Source: Gemmatimonadota bacterium | Lineage (GTDB): Bacteria > Gemmatimonadota > Gemmatimonadetes > Gemmatimonadales > GWC2-71-9 | Assembly: GCA_016704275.1 (NCBI GenBank) | Contig: JADJAK010000003.1 | Location: 372,001-436,000, forward strand | Direction: 5' to 3' | DNA length: 64,000 nt | Part shown: positions 44,281-52,853 of the stretch, one piece after another | How the letters are laid out: the number at the start of each line of letters is the position of its first letter | Position numbering within the stretch: position 1 is the stretch's first letter | The notes under the pieces: generated by a model | Told to the model about the DNA's origin: nothing | Seen by the model: the letters and a program-made list of their open reading frames with translations, nothing else | The model's database searches: none | Position numbers and translations under genes: made by a program

Positions 44281-44749
44281 TTACACGCGGGCGAACAGCC
44301 ACTGCAGTATGGCCACGCTCAGCATCGCGCCGGCGAGCATCAAGGCGCCAACCAGGACGACCAGTGCCCCGACCAGCACCACCACGAAGCGGCGATCGGC
44401 GCGCGCCGCGGTCGGCGGCTCGCTCAGGTGCCGTTCGAGGAGGATGAGGTTTCGCCGATTGGCCTTCCAGGCCGCGTCGAAGAGGTCGCCCAGGAGCGGG
44501 ACGATGCCGAGCGTGGCGTCGAGGGCCACGTTCCCCGCCATCCGCGTCAAGGTGAAGCGCGAGACCCCCTGCCGCACCGCCGCGGCCACGATCGCCGGCG
44601 GAGAGGGCGGCACCGGCGGCATCGCCGACGCCCGGCACGAGGCCGAGAATCGGGTCCATACCGAATCGGAACGACGTGCCGGGCACGCGGATGCCATCAT
44701 CCAGCCAGGTGGTCACCCGGCGAAGATGGGTCAGCGCCCCAGGCGCCAC
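44281..44749 (-). pseudogene. DUF4112 family membrane protein, interrupted by one frameshift
   Basis: The first half, from a GTG at 44749, carries the DUF4112 start WLDDGIRVPGTSFRFGMDP and GLVPGVGDAAGAAL. The second half (AIVAAAVRQGVSRFTLTRM, then GIVPLLGDLFDAAWKANRRN) is in the next frame and ends with two hydrophobic segments at the TAA at 44281. Removing one base from GCCGGCG (about 44595-44598) restores ALSAAIVAAAVRQG, the expected family sequence. DUF4112 proteins are small membrane proteins of unknown role. Given the good conservation on both sides, the shift is probably an assembly error. Confidence 0.75.
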
Positions 44750-44781
44750 GGGATCGCGCGTCAGGGCGTCGACTCCACGGA

Positions 44782-44985
44782 TCAGTCGTCGAGCACGAAG
44801 GTGACTTTCAGGATCACGCGAAAGGCCACGATCTTCCCCTCCTTCACGATGACCTTCTGCCCCTCAACCCACGCGCCCGTCACGTTGCGGATGGTCTTGT
44901 GGGCACGGGCCACGCCCTCTTCAATGGCGTCCTTGAAGCTCTTGTTCGACTCGGCGATCAGTTCGGCAACCTTGGCGACGGACAT
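44782..44985 (-). CDS. Dodecin family flavin-binding protein
   Basis: Dodecins assemble into hollow dodecamers that store or buffer flavins. The 67-residue product fits: SVAKVAELIAESNKSFKDAI at the start and a strand-rich second half with TGAWVEGQKVIV and FRVILKVTFVLD. A GGAG motif lies six bases before the ATG. It is followed after 32 bases by the DUF4112 gene on the same strand. Confidence 0.92.
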   Translation of the reverse strand: MSVAKVAELIAESNKSFKDAIEEGVARAHKTIRNVTGAWVEGQKVIVKEGKIVAFRVILKVTFVLDD

Positions 44986-45046
44986 GCGGCGCTCCAGATA
45001 TCGGGGTGAACCGTGAACCTACTGCCGTACCCCGGGGCCGGGATAT

Positions 45047-45060
45047 CGCTCCTTGGAGCG
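45047..45060. other. Perfect short palindrome between membrane protein and dodecin genes
   Basis: CGCTCC-TT-GGAGCG, a perfect 6-base stem, just downstream of the stop of the 45064-46872 gene. There is no T-tract. It may be a weak transcription end or a protein-binding site; the sequence does not decide. Confidence 0.25.
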
Positions 45061-45063
45061 GGC

Positions 45064-46872
45064 TCAGGGTGTCGAAGACGGCGGTTGTCCGATGAACTGG
45101 TCGAACCGATACGTCGCGAGCGCGGCGTCGAGCCGCCGTGCAATCTCGGCCACCAGCCTGGTGTCGGGTCCACGATCCATCCAGATCCCGACGTGTGACT
45201 CACCATCGGGGCTGTAGCTGACATGGAGCACGGTTTCCCCGATCTTCACTTCTTGCGCAAACGCCGACTCGTCGCTGGTGACACGCTCTGCTTTGAACTC
45301 AGCCACCAGCCAATCGATCACCGCTGGCCGCAGCCCGGGCAGGGCGGGGCCAAGGCGATATTCGCGGTAATCGGATGCAGTGGAGAGCGTCCCCCGATAC
45401 GGCATCGGGGCGAAGCTCGCTCGGGGCACCAGCGAGTCGAGGTGTCCGGGCTCGTGCCGCCACTCGAAGTGACGCTGCAGCCACGCCTGGTCGACGTGGT
45501 CGATCACGAAGTAGCGCATCCGTGCCGCATCCACCGACATCCGGTAGCGGGGACCTCCATCAAGCCGGGTGACGGCCAACACCAACTTGCCCGTGGTGTC
45601 CCTGTCCCATTCCGCGCGCACAAAGCTCTGCGCATCCGGCGCGATCCCGATCGGCGGCAACCGGTCGATCAGCTGCGACTGATCGGCACTGTCATACGGC
45701 CGCAGGGTCATCGTCTCGCTGTCGAAGAGATGGTTGGCCAAGAGGTAATAGCGCGATCGGGCGAACGAGGTGCGATCAAAGCGCCCTTCGGGCATCAGCG
45801 TCGTGGTAGCCAGTTCTGCCGCATCGTTGGTGAGCGGGGCGAGTTGCATGGGATGGGCACATGATCCGACGCGCTCGATCCGCGGTGCTCCGGCCGTACT
45901 CACCAGCAGGTAGCAGGTGCCCACGCCCTGCTCGATGGTGACCTGGACCATCAGCGCCGGCGTCGGACCACGTACGGCGGCGACGGCCGTCGCGAGCTCG
46001 ACCGGCGTCACCGTCTCGACAGAATCTGGCCGGTGCGGGATCACGACGGGCTGTCCCCGGTGTCGGATCCGGAATTCCGCGGTCGCGCTCCACATTGGCG
46101 GCTGGCCAGCGTAGGTCACTTCCCCCAGCCAGCGCGCGATGGTGGTGACCTCGAAGGGGCCGAACGCTTCGGTGCGGAGCGGCTGATTGGCTGGCACGAC
46201 GCGGAAGCGGAACGTGATGCCGTCGTCGCCAGGCTTGCGAGGGAGCCACTCGCTCCATTCGAGTTGACTCCGCTTCGGCGAGCGCCCGATCGGGACCCTG
46301 AAACCGTTCTTGAGAATGCTGTCGGGGACCACGTCGATGATCCGGTCGCCCCGTTCGGTGAAGAGCGAGACGGCGCCCGGCACGATCCAGCGGCCATCCT
46401 CCATGCGTGCATCTTCGCGCCAGAGGGGGCCGTTGCGGCTGGTCCGCAACGTCCCGCCAGTCGCCGAGTGCAACCGGAGGAACCACTCGGCCGAGTCAGC
46501 GGCAGGGAGCGGCTGACCGGCTGGCCAGCGGAACTCGACGGCCAGCGCCACTGTCTCGCCGCCGAGGGTCGGTGGCACGTCCGCCATCAACCGGGAGATC
46601 CCTCCGATGAGGCCGATGCAGCTGCAGGTGATCAGGAGGGCTACCCCCAGCGCCTTGAAGAATCCGGGACCGAGGTAGCGTGAGACCACGAAGCCGACGA
46701 GGAGCCCGCCGACCAGCCCGACGAGCCCCAGCCCCACGACGAAGTAGCCCGAGTTGCCCTCGAACGAGGAGATCCGGTGCCAATCCACGGCCAGGGTGGC
46801 CACGAAGCCTGCGGCCAGCATGGTGAGGAGGCCGGAGAGGATGGCTACGGCGATCGAGGCGAGCCAGGTCAT
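45064..46872 (-). CDS. Membrane-anchored protein of unknown function
   Basis: The product has 602 residues. Three hydrophobic segments occupy the first 100 residues (about 5-28, 42-64 and 72-92), consistent with a membrane anchor. The remaining 500 residues are soluble and probably outside the cytoplasm, with RVPIGRSPKRSQLEWSEW and GDDGITFRFRVVP in beta-rich sequence. The last third (LVAEIARRLDAALATYRF) is helical. I recognise no domain. The gene is divergent from DUF1015 at 46993, with 120 bases between. Confidence 0.7.
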   Translation of the reverse strand: MTWLASIAVAILSGLLTMLAAGFVATLAVDWHRISSFEGNSGYFVVGLGLVGLVGGLLVGFVVSRYLGPGFFKALGVALLITCSCIGLIGGISRLMADVPPTLGGETVALAVEFRWPAGQPLPAADSAEWFLRLHSATGGTLRTSRNGPLWREDARMEDGRWIVPGAVSLFTERGDRIIDVVPDSILKNGFRVPIGRSPKRSQLEWSEWLPRKPGDDGITFRFRVVPANQPLRTEAFGPFEVTTIARWLGEVTYAGQPPMWSATAEFRIRHRGQPVVIPHRPDSVETVTPVELATAVAAVRGPTPALMVQVTIEQGVGTCYLLVSTAGAPRIERVGSCAHPMQLAPLTNDAAELATTTLMPEGRFDRTSFARSRYYLLANHLFDSETMTLRPYDSADQSQLIDRLPPIGIAPDAQSFVRAEWDRDTTGKLVLAVTRLDGGPRYRMSVDAARMRYFVIDHVDQAWLQRHFEWRHEPGHLDSLVPRASFAPMPYRGTLSTASDYREYRLGPALPGLRPAVIDWLVAEFKAERVTSDESAFAQEVKIGETVLHVSYSPDGESHVGIWMDRGPDTRLVAEIARRLDAALATYRFDQFIGQPPSSTP

Positions 46873-46992
46873 GAGGACAGTCGGTGGCGGGGAAGGCGGA
46901 ATCGCAGGATCGGCCGGGGTCCGGCCACCCCATTCTCGGCCCGCTGGGCGTACCCGTCAAGGGTCGACACGCACCGGTCCGACTACCTGCCG

Positions 46993-48309
46993 GTGGCCCG
47001 CCGGGGGTATCATCCGAGGTTCCCCCCTCGCACCTGCACCTCCCCCGGAGGGCGTATCCGCTTCAGCCCATTCCGTGCGTGGCGTCCCAGGCCCGATCTG
47101 GTCGATCGCGTCGTCGCGCCGCCCTACGATGTCGTCAACCGCGCCGAGGCAGCTGCCCTGGCCGCCGGCAATCCGCTCTCCTTTCTCCACGTGGGACGGT
47201 CCGACATCGACCTCCCCCCAGACACCGACCCGCACGACGATCGGATCTACGCCAAGGCCAAGGAGAACCTCGACCTGGTCCTCGGCAACGGCACCTTCAT
47301 CCACGACGATGCGCCGGCCTTCTACCTCTACGAGCTGACCCGCGAGGGGAAGTCGCAGGTCGGCGTGGTCGGTCGAGTGCATGTCGACGACTACGAAGCC
47401 GACCTGATCAAGAAGCATGAGAAGACGCGGCCCGACAAAGAGGACGACCGCACTCGCCACGTGCTGACCCTCGCCGCGCACGCGGAGCCGGTCTTCCTGA
47501 CGCACCGGCCGGAAGCCTCGTTGGCCGCGCTCAACGCCACCACGATGGCGCAGGAGCCGCTGTACGATCTGGTCACCTACGATGGGGTGCGCCAGCGCGT
47601 CTGGCGTGTCAGTGCCACCGACGCCTATGCTGCCGCCTTCGCGGCGATGCCGGATTGCTATGTAGCCGATGGACACCACCGCTGTGCCTCCGCGTGGCGC
47701 ACCGGCAAGGCGCTGCGAGCGGCCAACCCGCATCATACCGGCGATGAAGACTACAATTGGTTCCTCGCGGTGCTCTTTCCGTCGGATCAGCTCCACATCC
47801 TCTCGTACAATCGCGTCGTGAAGGATCTGCATGGCCTCACCCCGGCGGCGTTTCTTTCGCGGCTCGCCGCGGTGGGCACCCTGACCCCAACCACGACACC
47901 GGTGCCCGATGCGGCCGGGACGTTCGGCATCTATGTCGACGGCAGCTGGCACAGGTTGCGGCTCGACTCGGCCTCCGTCGCTGCCGACGATCCGATCGGC
48001 TCGCTCGACGCGTCGTTGCTTCACGAGCGCGTGCTCGCACCGATCCTCGGGATCGGCGACGTGCGCATCGATCAGCGGATCGACTTCGTGGGCGGCATCC
48101 GCGGGACCGCCGAGCTCGAACGTCGGGTGGATTCCGGCCAGGACGCGGTGGCCTTCGCGATGTATCCCGTGTCGGTCGCACAGCTGATGGCCATTGCCGA
48201 CGCCGGCGCGATCATGCCGCCCAAGTCCACCTGGTTCGAACCCAAGCTGAAGAGCGGGTTCTTCGTCCACACCTTCGACCCCATGACCCCGGGAGGGGCA
48301 ACGCAATGA
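46993..48309 (+). CDS. DUF1015 family protein
   Basis: The conserved region begins at RIRFSPFRAWRPRPDLV and AAPPYDVV-like VAPPYDVVNRAEA, and covers about 415 residues. The most striking motif is YVADGHHRCASA (Asp226), conserved in the family. There is no ATG, GTG or TTG close to the conserved start; the nearest in-frame candidate is the GTG at 46993, 19 residues upstream, giving 438 residues. A TATCAT box at 47008-47013 would start transcription after that GTG, so the real start is unsettled. It overlaps serA by four bases and is co-oriented with serA and serC, which ties it to serine metabolism by context. Function of the family is not established. Confidence 0.8.
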   Translation: MARRGYHPRFPPRTCTSPGGRIRFSPFRAWRPRPDLVDRVVAPPYDVVNRAEAAALAAGNPLSFLHVGRSDIDLPPDTDPHDDRIYAKAKENLDLVLGNGTFIHDDAPAFYLYELTREGKSQVGVVGRVHVDDYEADLIKKHEKTRPDKEDDRTRHVLTLAAHAEPVFLTHRPEASLAALNATTMAQEPLYDLVTYDGVRQRVWRVSATDAYAAAFAAMPDCYVADGHHRCASAWRTGKALRAANPHHTGDEDYNWFLAVLFPSDQLHILSYNRVVKDLHGLTPAAFLSRLAAVGTLTPTTTPVPDAAGTFGIYVDGSWHRLRLDSASVAADDPIGSLDASLLHERVLAPILGIGDVRIDQRIDFVGGIRGTAELERRVDSGQDAVAFAMYPVSVAQLMAIADAGAIMPPKSTWFEPKLKSGFFVHTFDPMTPGGATQ

Positions 48310-49514
48310 AAGTGCTGGTCGCAGACAAGTTCGAAACCGTGGGCGTCGATGGACTGAAGGATCTCGGCTGTGACGTGGTGCTTCGGCCCGATGGTGCCAT
48401 GGAGGAACTCCCGGCCACCATCGCCGAGGTGAATCCCAAAGTGCTCATCGTGCGCGGCAAGAAGGTGAGCGAGGCCGCATTGGCGGCCGGTCCGGCCCTC
48501 TCGCTGGTGATCCGTGCCGGCGCCGGCATCGACTCGATTGATGTCGCCGCCGCCTCGCGCCTCGGGGTCTTCGTCGCCAACACGCCGGGCAAGAACTCGA
48601 TCGCGGTTGCGGAGCTGGTGATGGGGCTCCTCCTCGGCATGGACCGCCGGATTCCGGATCAGGTCGCCGACCTGCGGCGCGGCGAGTGGCGCAAGGGCGA
48701 GTACTCCAAGGCGCGCGGAGTCTACGGCCGCACCCTCGGCATCGTCGGGCTCGGTCAGATTGGTCGCGAGATCGCGAAGCGGGCCCAGGCGTTCGGCATG
48801 CACGTGGTCGCCTACTCGCGGAACCTCACCAACGAGGAGGCCGACCGGATCGGGGTAGGGTACTGCGAGACGCCGCTCGAGGTCGCGCGACACTCCGACG
48901 CCGTCTCGATCAATGTCGCCGGCGGCGCGGAGACCAAGAAGCTGGTCAACGCCGAGTTCCTCGCGGCAATGAAGCCGGGGGCATACCTCATCAACGCTTC
49001 CCGTGGCAGTGTGGTGGACGAGGTGGCACTTGCGGCAGCCGTCACGGAGCGAGGACTCCGCGTTGGTCTCGACGTCTTCGACGGCGAGCCAGGCGGCGGA
49101 AAGGCGGAGTTCAAGCCCGCCATTGCCGATCTCCCCGGGGTCTACGGGACGCACCATGTTGGTGCCTCGACGGATCAGGCGCAGATCGCCATCGCGCAGG
49201 AGGTGGTGCGAATCGTCGAGGCCTTCGCAAAGACCGGCGTGGCGCCGTACTGCGTCAATCGCCTTGCGCGCAGCGCCGCGACGCACGTGCTCACGGTCCG
49301 CCACCAGAACCGCCCCGGTGTGCTGGCGCATGTGTTCCGGGTGCTTGCCGAAGCTTCCGTCAATGTCGAGGAGGTCGAGAACATCCCCTACCATGGTGCC
49401 GAGGCCGCGGCAGCCCGCATTCAGCTCGGCTCGGCGCCATCGGACGCTGCTCTGGCGGAGATTCGCAGCGGCAATCCGCACATCCTGAGCGTTGACCTCA
49501 CGGCCATCGCCTAA
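48306..49514 (+). CDS. serA: D-3-phosphoglycerate dehydrogenase
   Basis: SerA oxidises 3-phosphoglycerate to 3-phosphohydroxypyruvate, the first step of serine synthesis. The product has 402 residues. A D-2-hydroxyacid dehydrogenase core has the NAD motif GIVGLGQIGREIAKRA, the substrate-site arginine in NASRGSVVDE and the histidine in THHVGASTDQAQ. A C-terminal ACT domain (VLTVRHQNRPGVLAHVF) suggests feedback by serine. It lacks the intervening domain of the long form. serC follows after 25 bases. Confidence 0.92.
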   Translation: MKVLVADKFETVGVDGLKDLGCDVVLRPDGAMEELPATIAEVNPKVLIVRGKKVSEAALAAGPALSLVIRAGAGIDSIDVAAASRLGVFVANTPGKNSIAVAELVMGLLLGMDRRIPDQVADLRRGEWRKGEYSKARGVYGRTLGIVGLGQIGREIAKRAQAFGMHVVAYSRNLTNEEADRIGVGYCETPLEVARHSDAVSINVAGGAETKKLVNAEFLAAMKPGAYLINASRGSVVDEVALAAAVTERGLRVGLDVFDGEPGGGKAEFKPAIADLPGVYGTHHVGASTDQAQIAIAQEVVRIVEAFAKTGVAPYCVNRLARSAATHVLTVRHQNRPGVLAHVFRVLAEASVNVEEVENIPYHGAEAAAARIQLGSAPSDAALAEIRSGNPHILSVDLTAIA

Positions 49515-49539
49515 TCCTTCGCGAGCGGGAACCTCGATC

Positions 49540-50628
49540 ATGACAGAGCGGATCCACAACTTCGGTGCCGGACCAGGCGTCCTTCCGGAGTCGGTGCTGC
49601 GGCAGGCACAGCAGGACATCTGGAACATCGGCGGCAGCGGGATGGGGGTGGCGGAGCACAGCCACCGGGGCAAGTTATTCGAGAAGATCATCACGGACGC
49701 CGAGGAGGAAGCGCGGCAACTGGCGGGGATTCCCGACCACTACAAGGTGATCTTCATGCAGGGCGGCGCCTCGCAGCAGTTTGCCATGGTGCCGATGAAC
49801 CTGCTCCCCGCCGGCGAGACCGCCGACTACCTCGTCACCGGGGTCTGGTCGGAGAAGGCGGTCCAGGAAGCGGCGAAGTTCGGCGCGACCCATGTGGCGG
49901 TGTCGGCGGCCGGGTCGAAGTTCACCCGGATCCCCGACGTGGCGGAGATCGCCTACTCGTCCGCGCCGGCGTACGTCCACATCACCACGAACAACACCAT
50001 CTATGGCACGCAGTGGAGCGAGCTGCCGCCGGTGCCGGAAGGCGTGCCGCTGATCGCCGACACCTCGAGCGACATGTTCAGCCGCCCGCTCGACGTCAGC
50101 AAGTACGGCCTCATCTATGCCGGTGCCCAGAAGAATCTCGGCCCGTCCGGCGTCGTGATGGCGATCATCCGCGACGACCTCGCGGACCGTGCCCCGGCCT
50201 CGCTCCCGACGATGCTGCAGTACCGCACGTACGTGAAGGAGCGGTCGCTCTACAACACCCCGCCGACCTTCGCGATCTACATGGTCGGGTTGGTGCTGAA
50301 GTGGATCCGGGAAACCGGCGGCCTCGGCGCGATGGCGGAACGCAATGCCGAGAAGGCCGCGCTGCTCTATGACTTCCTGGACCAGAGCATGATGTTCCGG
50401 ACGCCCGTGCACGCCGACAGCCGCTCGCACATGAACGTGGTCTTCCGCTCTGCCAGCGATGAGCTCGACAGCAAGTTCCTGGCTGAGGCAGGGAAGCGCG
50501 GCATGGAAGGACTGAAGGGCCACCGTTCGGCCGGCGGCATCCGTGCGAGCATCTACAACGCCTGCCCGCGCGACAGCGTGGTGGCGCTGGTGGACTTCAT
50601 GAAGGAGTTCGAACTGGCCAACCGCTGA
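49540..50628 (+). CDS. serC: Phosphoserine aminotransferase
   Basis: SerC transaminates 3-phosphohydroxypyruvate with glutamate to O-phosphoserine. The product has 362 residues and starts at the ATG giving MTERIHNFGAGPGVLPESVL, the family start. The PLP lysine is Lys198 in GAQKNLGPSGV. The substrate motifs GGASQQFAMVPMNL and HRSAGGIRASIYNA are present. A two-part hairpin follows six bases after the stop. Confidence 0.95.
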   Translation: MTERIHNFGAGPGVLPESVLRQAQQDIWNIGGSGMGVAEHSHRGKLFEKIITDAEEEARQLAGIPDHYKVIFMQGGASQQFAMVPMNLLPAGETADYLVTGVWSEKAVQEAAKFGATHVAVSAAGSKFTRIPDVAEIAYSSAPAYVHITTNNTIYGTQWSELPPVPEGVPLIADTSSDMFSRPLDVSKYGLIYAGAQKNLGPSGVVMAIIRDDLADRAPASLPTMLQYRTYVKERSLYNTPPTFAIYMVGLVLKWIRETGGLGAMAERNAEKAALLYDFLDQSMMFRTPVHADSRSHMNVVFRSASDELDSKFLAEAGKRGMEGLKGHRSAGGIRASIYNACPRDSVVALVDFMKEFELANR

Positions 50629-50633
50629 ACCGA

Positions 50634-50669
50634 CGACGGGTGGCCGCCCGATTGGGCGACCACCCGTCG
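50634..50669. terminator. Bidirectional hairpin after serC
   Basis: CGACGGGTGG (50634-50643) pairs perfectly with CCACCCGTCG (50660-50669), with an inner GCCC/GGGC stem and a GATT loop. It lies between the convergent serC and a minus-strand lipoprotein gene. It has no T-tract, as is common in GC-rich genomes. Confidence 0.55.
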
Positions 50670-50694
50670 CGTCCCGCCACTGCCCGACGCCTGA

Positions 50695-51159
50695 CTACTT
50701 CGGCAGCTTGGTCCCCTCGCTCCGCAAGGTCACCACCGAATCCGCGCCGGCCCCCGTGTAGTGGGCCGTTGTGCGCCCGACCAACTTGTCGCCGACCAGG
50801 TGGAAGACGGTGTTGGTTTGCACCTTGGCCCCCTTCCGGAGGACGCTCTCGTATTGCGGACTCACCGACATGATGCTGTCGCCCGAGACGGTGATGCTCA
50901 GCTTCATCGGCGTCCGCTTCGGGAAGGCCATCAGCCAGCCCGCGGTGTCCGCCGAGGCCTCGAGGGTGAAGGTGGTCAGCACGCTGTCGGACGTGGCCCC
51001 CATCGTCTTCATCTCCCACGTCCCGGCGACGGCGGCCATGTCGATCGGCGCCGGGGCGACCGGTGCCGGCGGCTCGGTGACCACTTCGGGCGGCGCCTCT
51101 TCCTTCTTGGCGCAGCCCATCACAACGGCGGTGCTCAGGACCAGCATCAATCGGCGCAT
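50695..51159 (-). CDS. Small predicted lipoprotein
   Basis: The product has 154 residues from the ATG at 51159 (MRRLMLVLSTAVVMGCAKK), with a clear lipobox ending at Cys16. A proline-rich linker (PPEVVTEPPAPVAPAP) leads to a compact beta-rich domain containing VAGTWEMKTMG, then VSGDSIMSVS and VVTLRSEGTKL. The pattern of antiparallel strands with GTW recalls lipocalin-like calycins, but this is only an impression. An in-frame start 11 residues upstream has no signal features. It is convergent with serC. Confidence 0.75.
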   Translation of the reverse strand: MRRLMLVLSTAVVMGCAKKEEAPPEVVTEPPAPVAPAPIDMAAVAGTWEMKTMGATSDSVLTTFTLEASADTAGWLMAFPKRTPMKLSITVSGDSIMSVSPQYESVLRKGAKVQTNTVFHLVGDKLVGRTTAHYTGAGADSVVTLRSEGTKLPK

Positions 51160-51222
51160 GGTGTTCTCCGTGGGTGGAGCGGGGATGGGCACGAGGCCCG
51201 GGCCGTCAGCAGGACGGCAGGT

Positions 51223-52269
51223 TCATGGTGCGAACGGCTTGTTGAGGTCGCGGTCGACCGCAATGGTGAACTTCCGATCCGGTTCCGTCAACCACTGGTC
51301 ATAGTAGGGCGAGTAGTCGCTGATGTTCACCGTGCGACCGTCGGCCTGGACCTCGACCAGCCGGAGGAAGCCGCCGCCACCCTTCTTCCGGTCGGGGGTC
51401 ACACCGCACTGGTAGTTGACGAGCATCTGGTGCACCGAGTGGCCCAACGGCGCCTTGCTCTCGAGGGTGCCGATGCCGTCGTTGAGGACGTGGCCGTTGA
51501 AGGTGAAGAGGAACTGTCTGTGTCGGCTCACCAACTTCTGCCAGAGCGCCTCGCCATCGTTCACGCCTTCGGCCGCGAGCGCCGGGTTGGTGCCGACGGG
51601 GTAGGCGTTGGGATTCCAGCTCTGCGCCTTGCCGGGGCCGGTCCAATGGAAGCGCTGGTCGTCGGAGTACATGTAGGCGTGGGTCACCAGGATCGCGTGG
51701 TGGTCGGGATACTTGGCGACGATCTCGTTGGCCCAGTCGACCACCTTGTCGCGCGGGCCGAACTCGAGGCCGACAATCAGGAACTTCGCCTCGCCGACGG
51801 TGACCCGGAGAAAGGCGTTCTCCGATTCACCGCCAACCCGCGCATTCCGCTGGATGAAGTAGTCGCTGAAGAAGGACTCGCGCGAGTCGGCGTTCCCCCA
51901 GGTGCCCATGTCGTGATTGCCGGGCACCAGCAGGTGCGGGATCCCCGCCTGGCGCAGCACGTCCATCGCGCGACGCGCATTGATCCACTCGGGGTGGACG
52001 TTGTTGTTGGTGATGTCGCCGAGGTGGAGGACAAACTGGATGTTGCGCGCCTGGCGCTGCCGCGCGATCCACTCCGTCTGCGCCATGAAGACATCAGGGT
52101 AGGATTCGCTGTAGCACTGCGTGTCGGGGAGGAGGACGAAGCTCCAGCTGCCGGGCGCAGGGCGAGGCGCTGCGAGGGCAGGGGTGCTGGCCCAGGCGGT
52201 CTGGCGGGCGCCGAAGAGGCCGGTGAGTGCCGAGAGTCCTGCCAACCGCACGAAAGGGCGTCGTTCCAT
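51223..52269 (-). CDS. Tat-exported metallophosphoesterase
   Basis: The product has 348 residues. The N-terminus ERRPFVRLAGL, followed by a hydrophobic stretch and AWA cleavage region, looks like a twin-arginine signal, so a folded metalloenzyme is exported. Calcineurin-type motifs follow in order: LLPDTQ (replacing the usual DxH), LGDITNNN, VPGNHD, VTHAY and NGHVLND. The loss of the first histidine (D-T-Q) is seen in some members of this superfamily. The substrate cannot be told. The nearest upstream gene is yaeQ, 38 bases away. Confidence 0.85.
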   Translation of the reverse strand: MERRPFVRLAGLSALTGLFGARQTAWASTPALAAPRPAPGSWSFVLLPDTQCYSESYPDVFMAQTEWIARQRQARNIQFVLHLGDITNNNVHPEWINARRAMDVLRQAGIPHLLVPGNHDMGTWGNADSRESFFSDYFIQRNARVGGESENAFLRVTVGEAKFLIVGLEFGPRDKVVDWANEIVAKYPDHHAILVTHAYMYSDDQRFHWTGPGKAQSWNPNAYPVGTNPALAAEGVNDGEALWQKLVSRHRQFLFTFNGHVLNDGIGTLESKAPLGHSVHQMLVNYQCGVTPDRKKGGGGFLRLVEVQADGRTVNISDYSPYYDQWLTEPDRKFTIAVDRDLNKPFAP

Positions 52270-52307
52270 GGAATGCTCGCCGCGAGTGAGGGTGATTCGG
52301 GGAGGTG

Positions 52308-52850
52308 CTAGGGGATGAGGGCGTGCCGCTCCACCGCGCCGGAGACGGTGACGTCACCGACCGTCGCGTAGATCTCCCGATCGGAGATGGAGAGCGCCAG
52401 CTTGGTGCGCCGGTCGAGCAGTTCCACGAGGCCATCGATGAGTGCCCGGTCGAACGCGTACAGCTCGAGCGCCTCGGCACGGTAGATCTTCTCGCCCTCG
52501 AGTTGTCGCAGCAGCGTGCGAGGCTCCTTGTGCGTGTACACCGCCACTCGCGGTGCCGCCTTGCTCGCCTTGTGGAGCCGTGCGGCATCGGGCGAGCCGA
52601 TCTCGATCCAGGCGAGCAGGCTGCCGGTCAGATCGCGGACAGCGATCGGTGGATCATCCGGCTCGGAGATCCCACGACCGAACGCGATCCCCTCGGTGTA
52701 CTCGAGGCAGTACGCCAGCACCCGGGCAATCAGGTACTCCGGCGACTCCGACGGGTGGCAGGCGACCCGGAGGGCCAGCTCTTCGTAGACGTTGCGGTCG
52801 ACGTCGGCCAGCTGGATGTCGAGATTGTAGATCGTCGCGGTCAGCGCCAC
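52308..52850 (-). CDS. yaeQ: YaeQ family protein
   Basis: The YaeQ family has a nuclease-like (PD-(D/E)XK) fold, with no settled function. The product has 180 residues, the usual length, and the typical start LTATIYNLDIQLADVDRNVYE. Blocks LALRVACHPSESPEYL and EPDDPPIAVRDLTG, then WIEIGSPDA, form the core; the Glu and Asp residues of the last two match the nuclease-like site. Four bases separate it from the upstream unknown gene. Confidence 0.88.
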   Translation of the reverse strand: MALTATIYNLDIQLADVDRNVYEELALRVACHPSESPEYLIARVLAYCLEYTEGIAFGRGISEPDDPPIAVRDLTGSLLAWIEIGSPDAARLHKASKAAPRVAVYTHKEPRTLLRQLEGEKIYRAEALELYAFDRALIDGLVELLDRRTKLALSISDREIYATVGDVTVSGAVERHALIP

Positions 52851-52853
52851 CGG

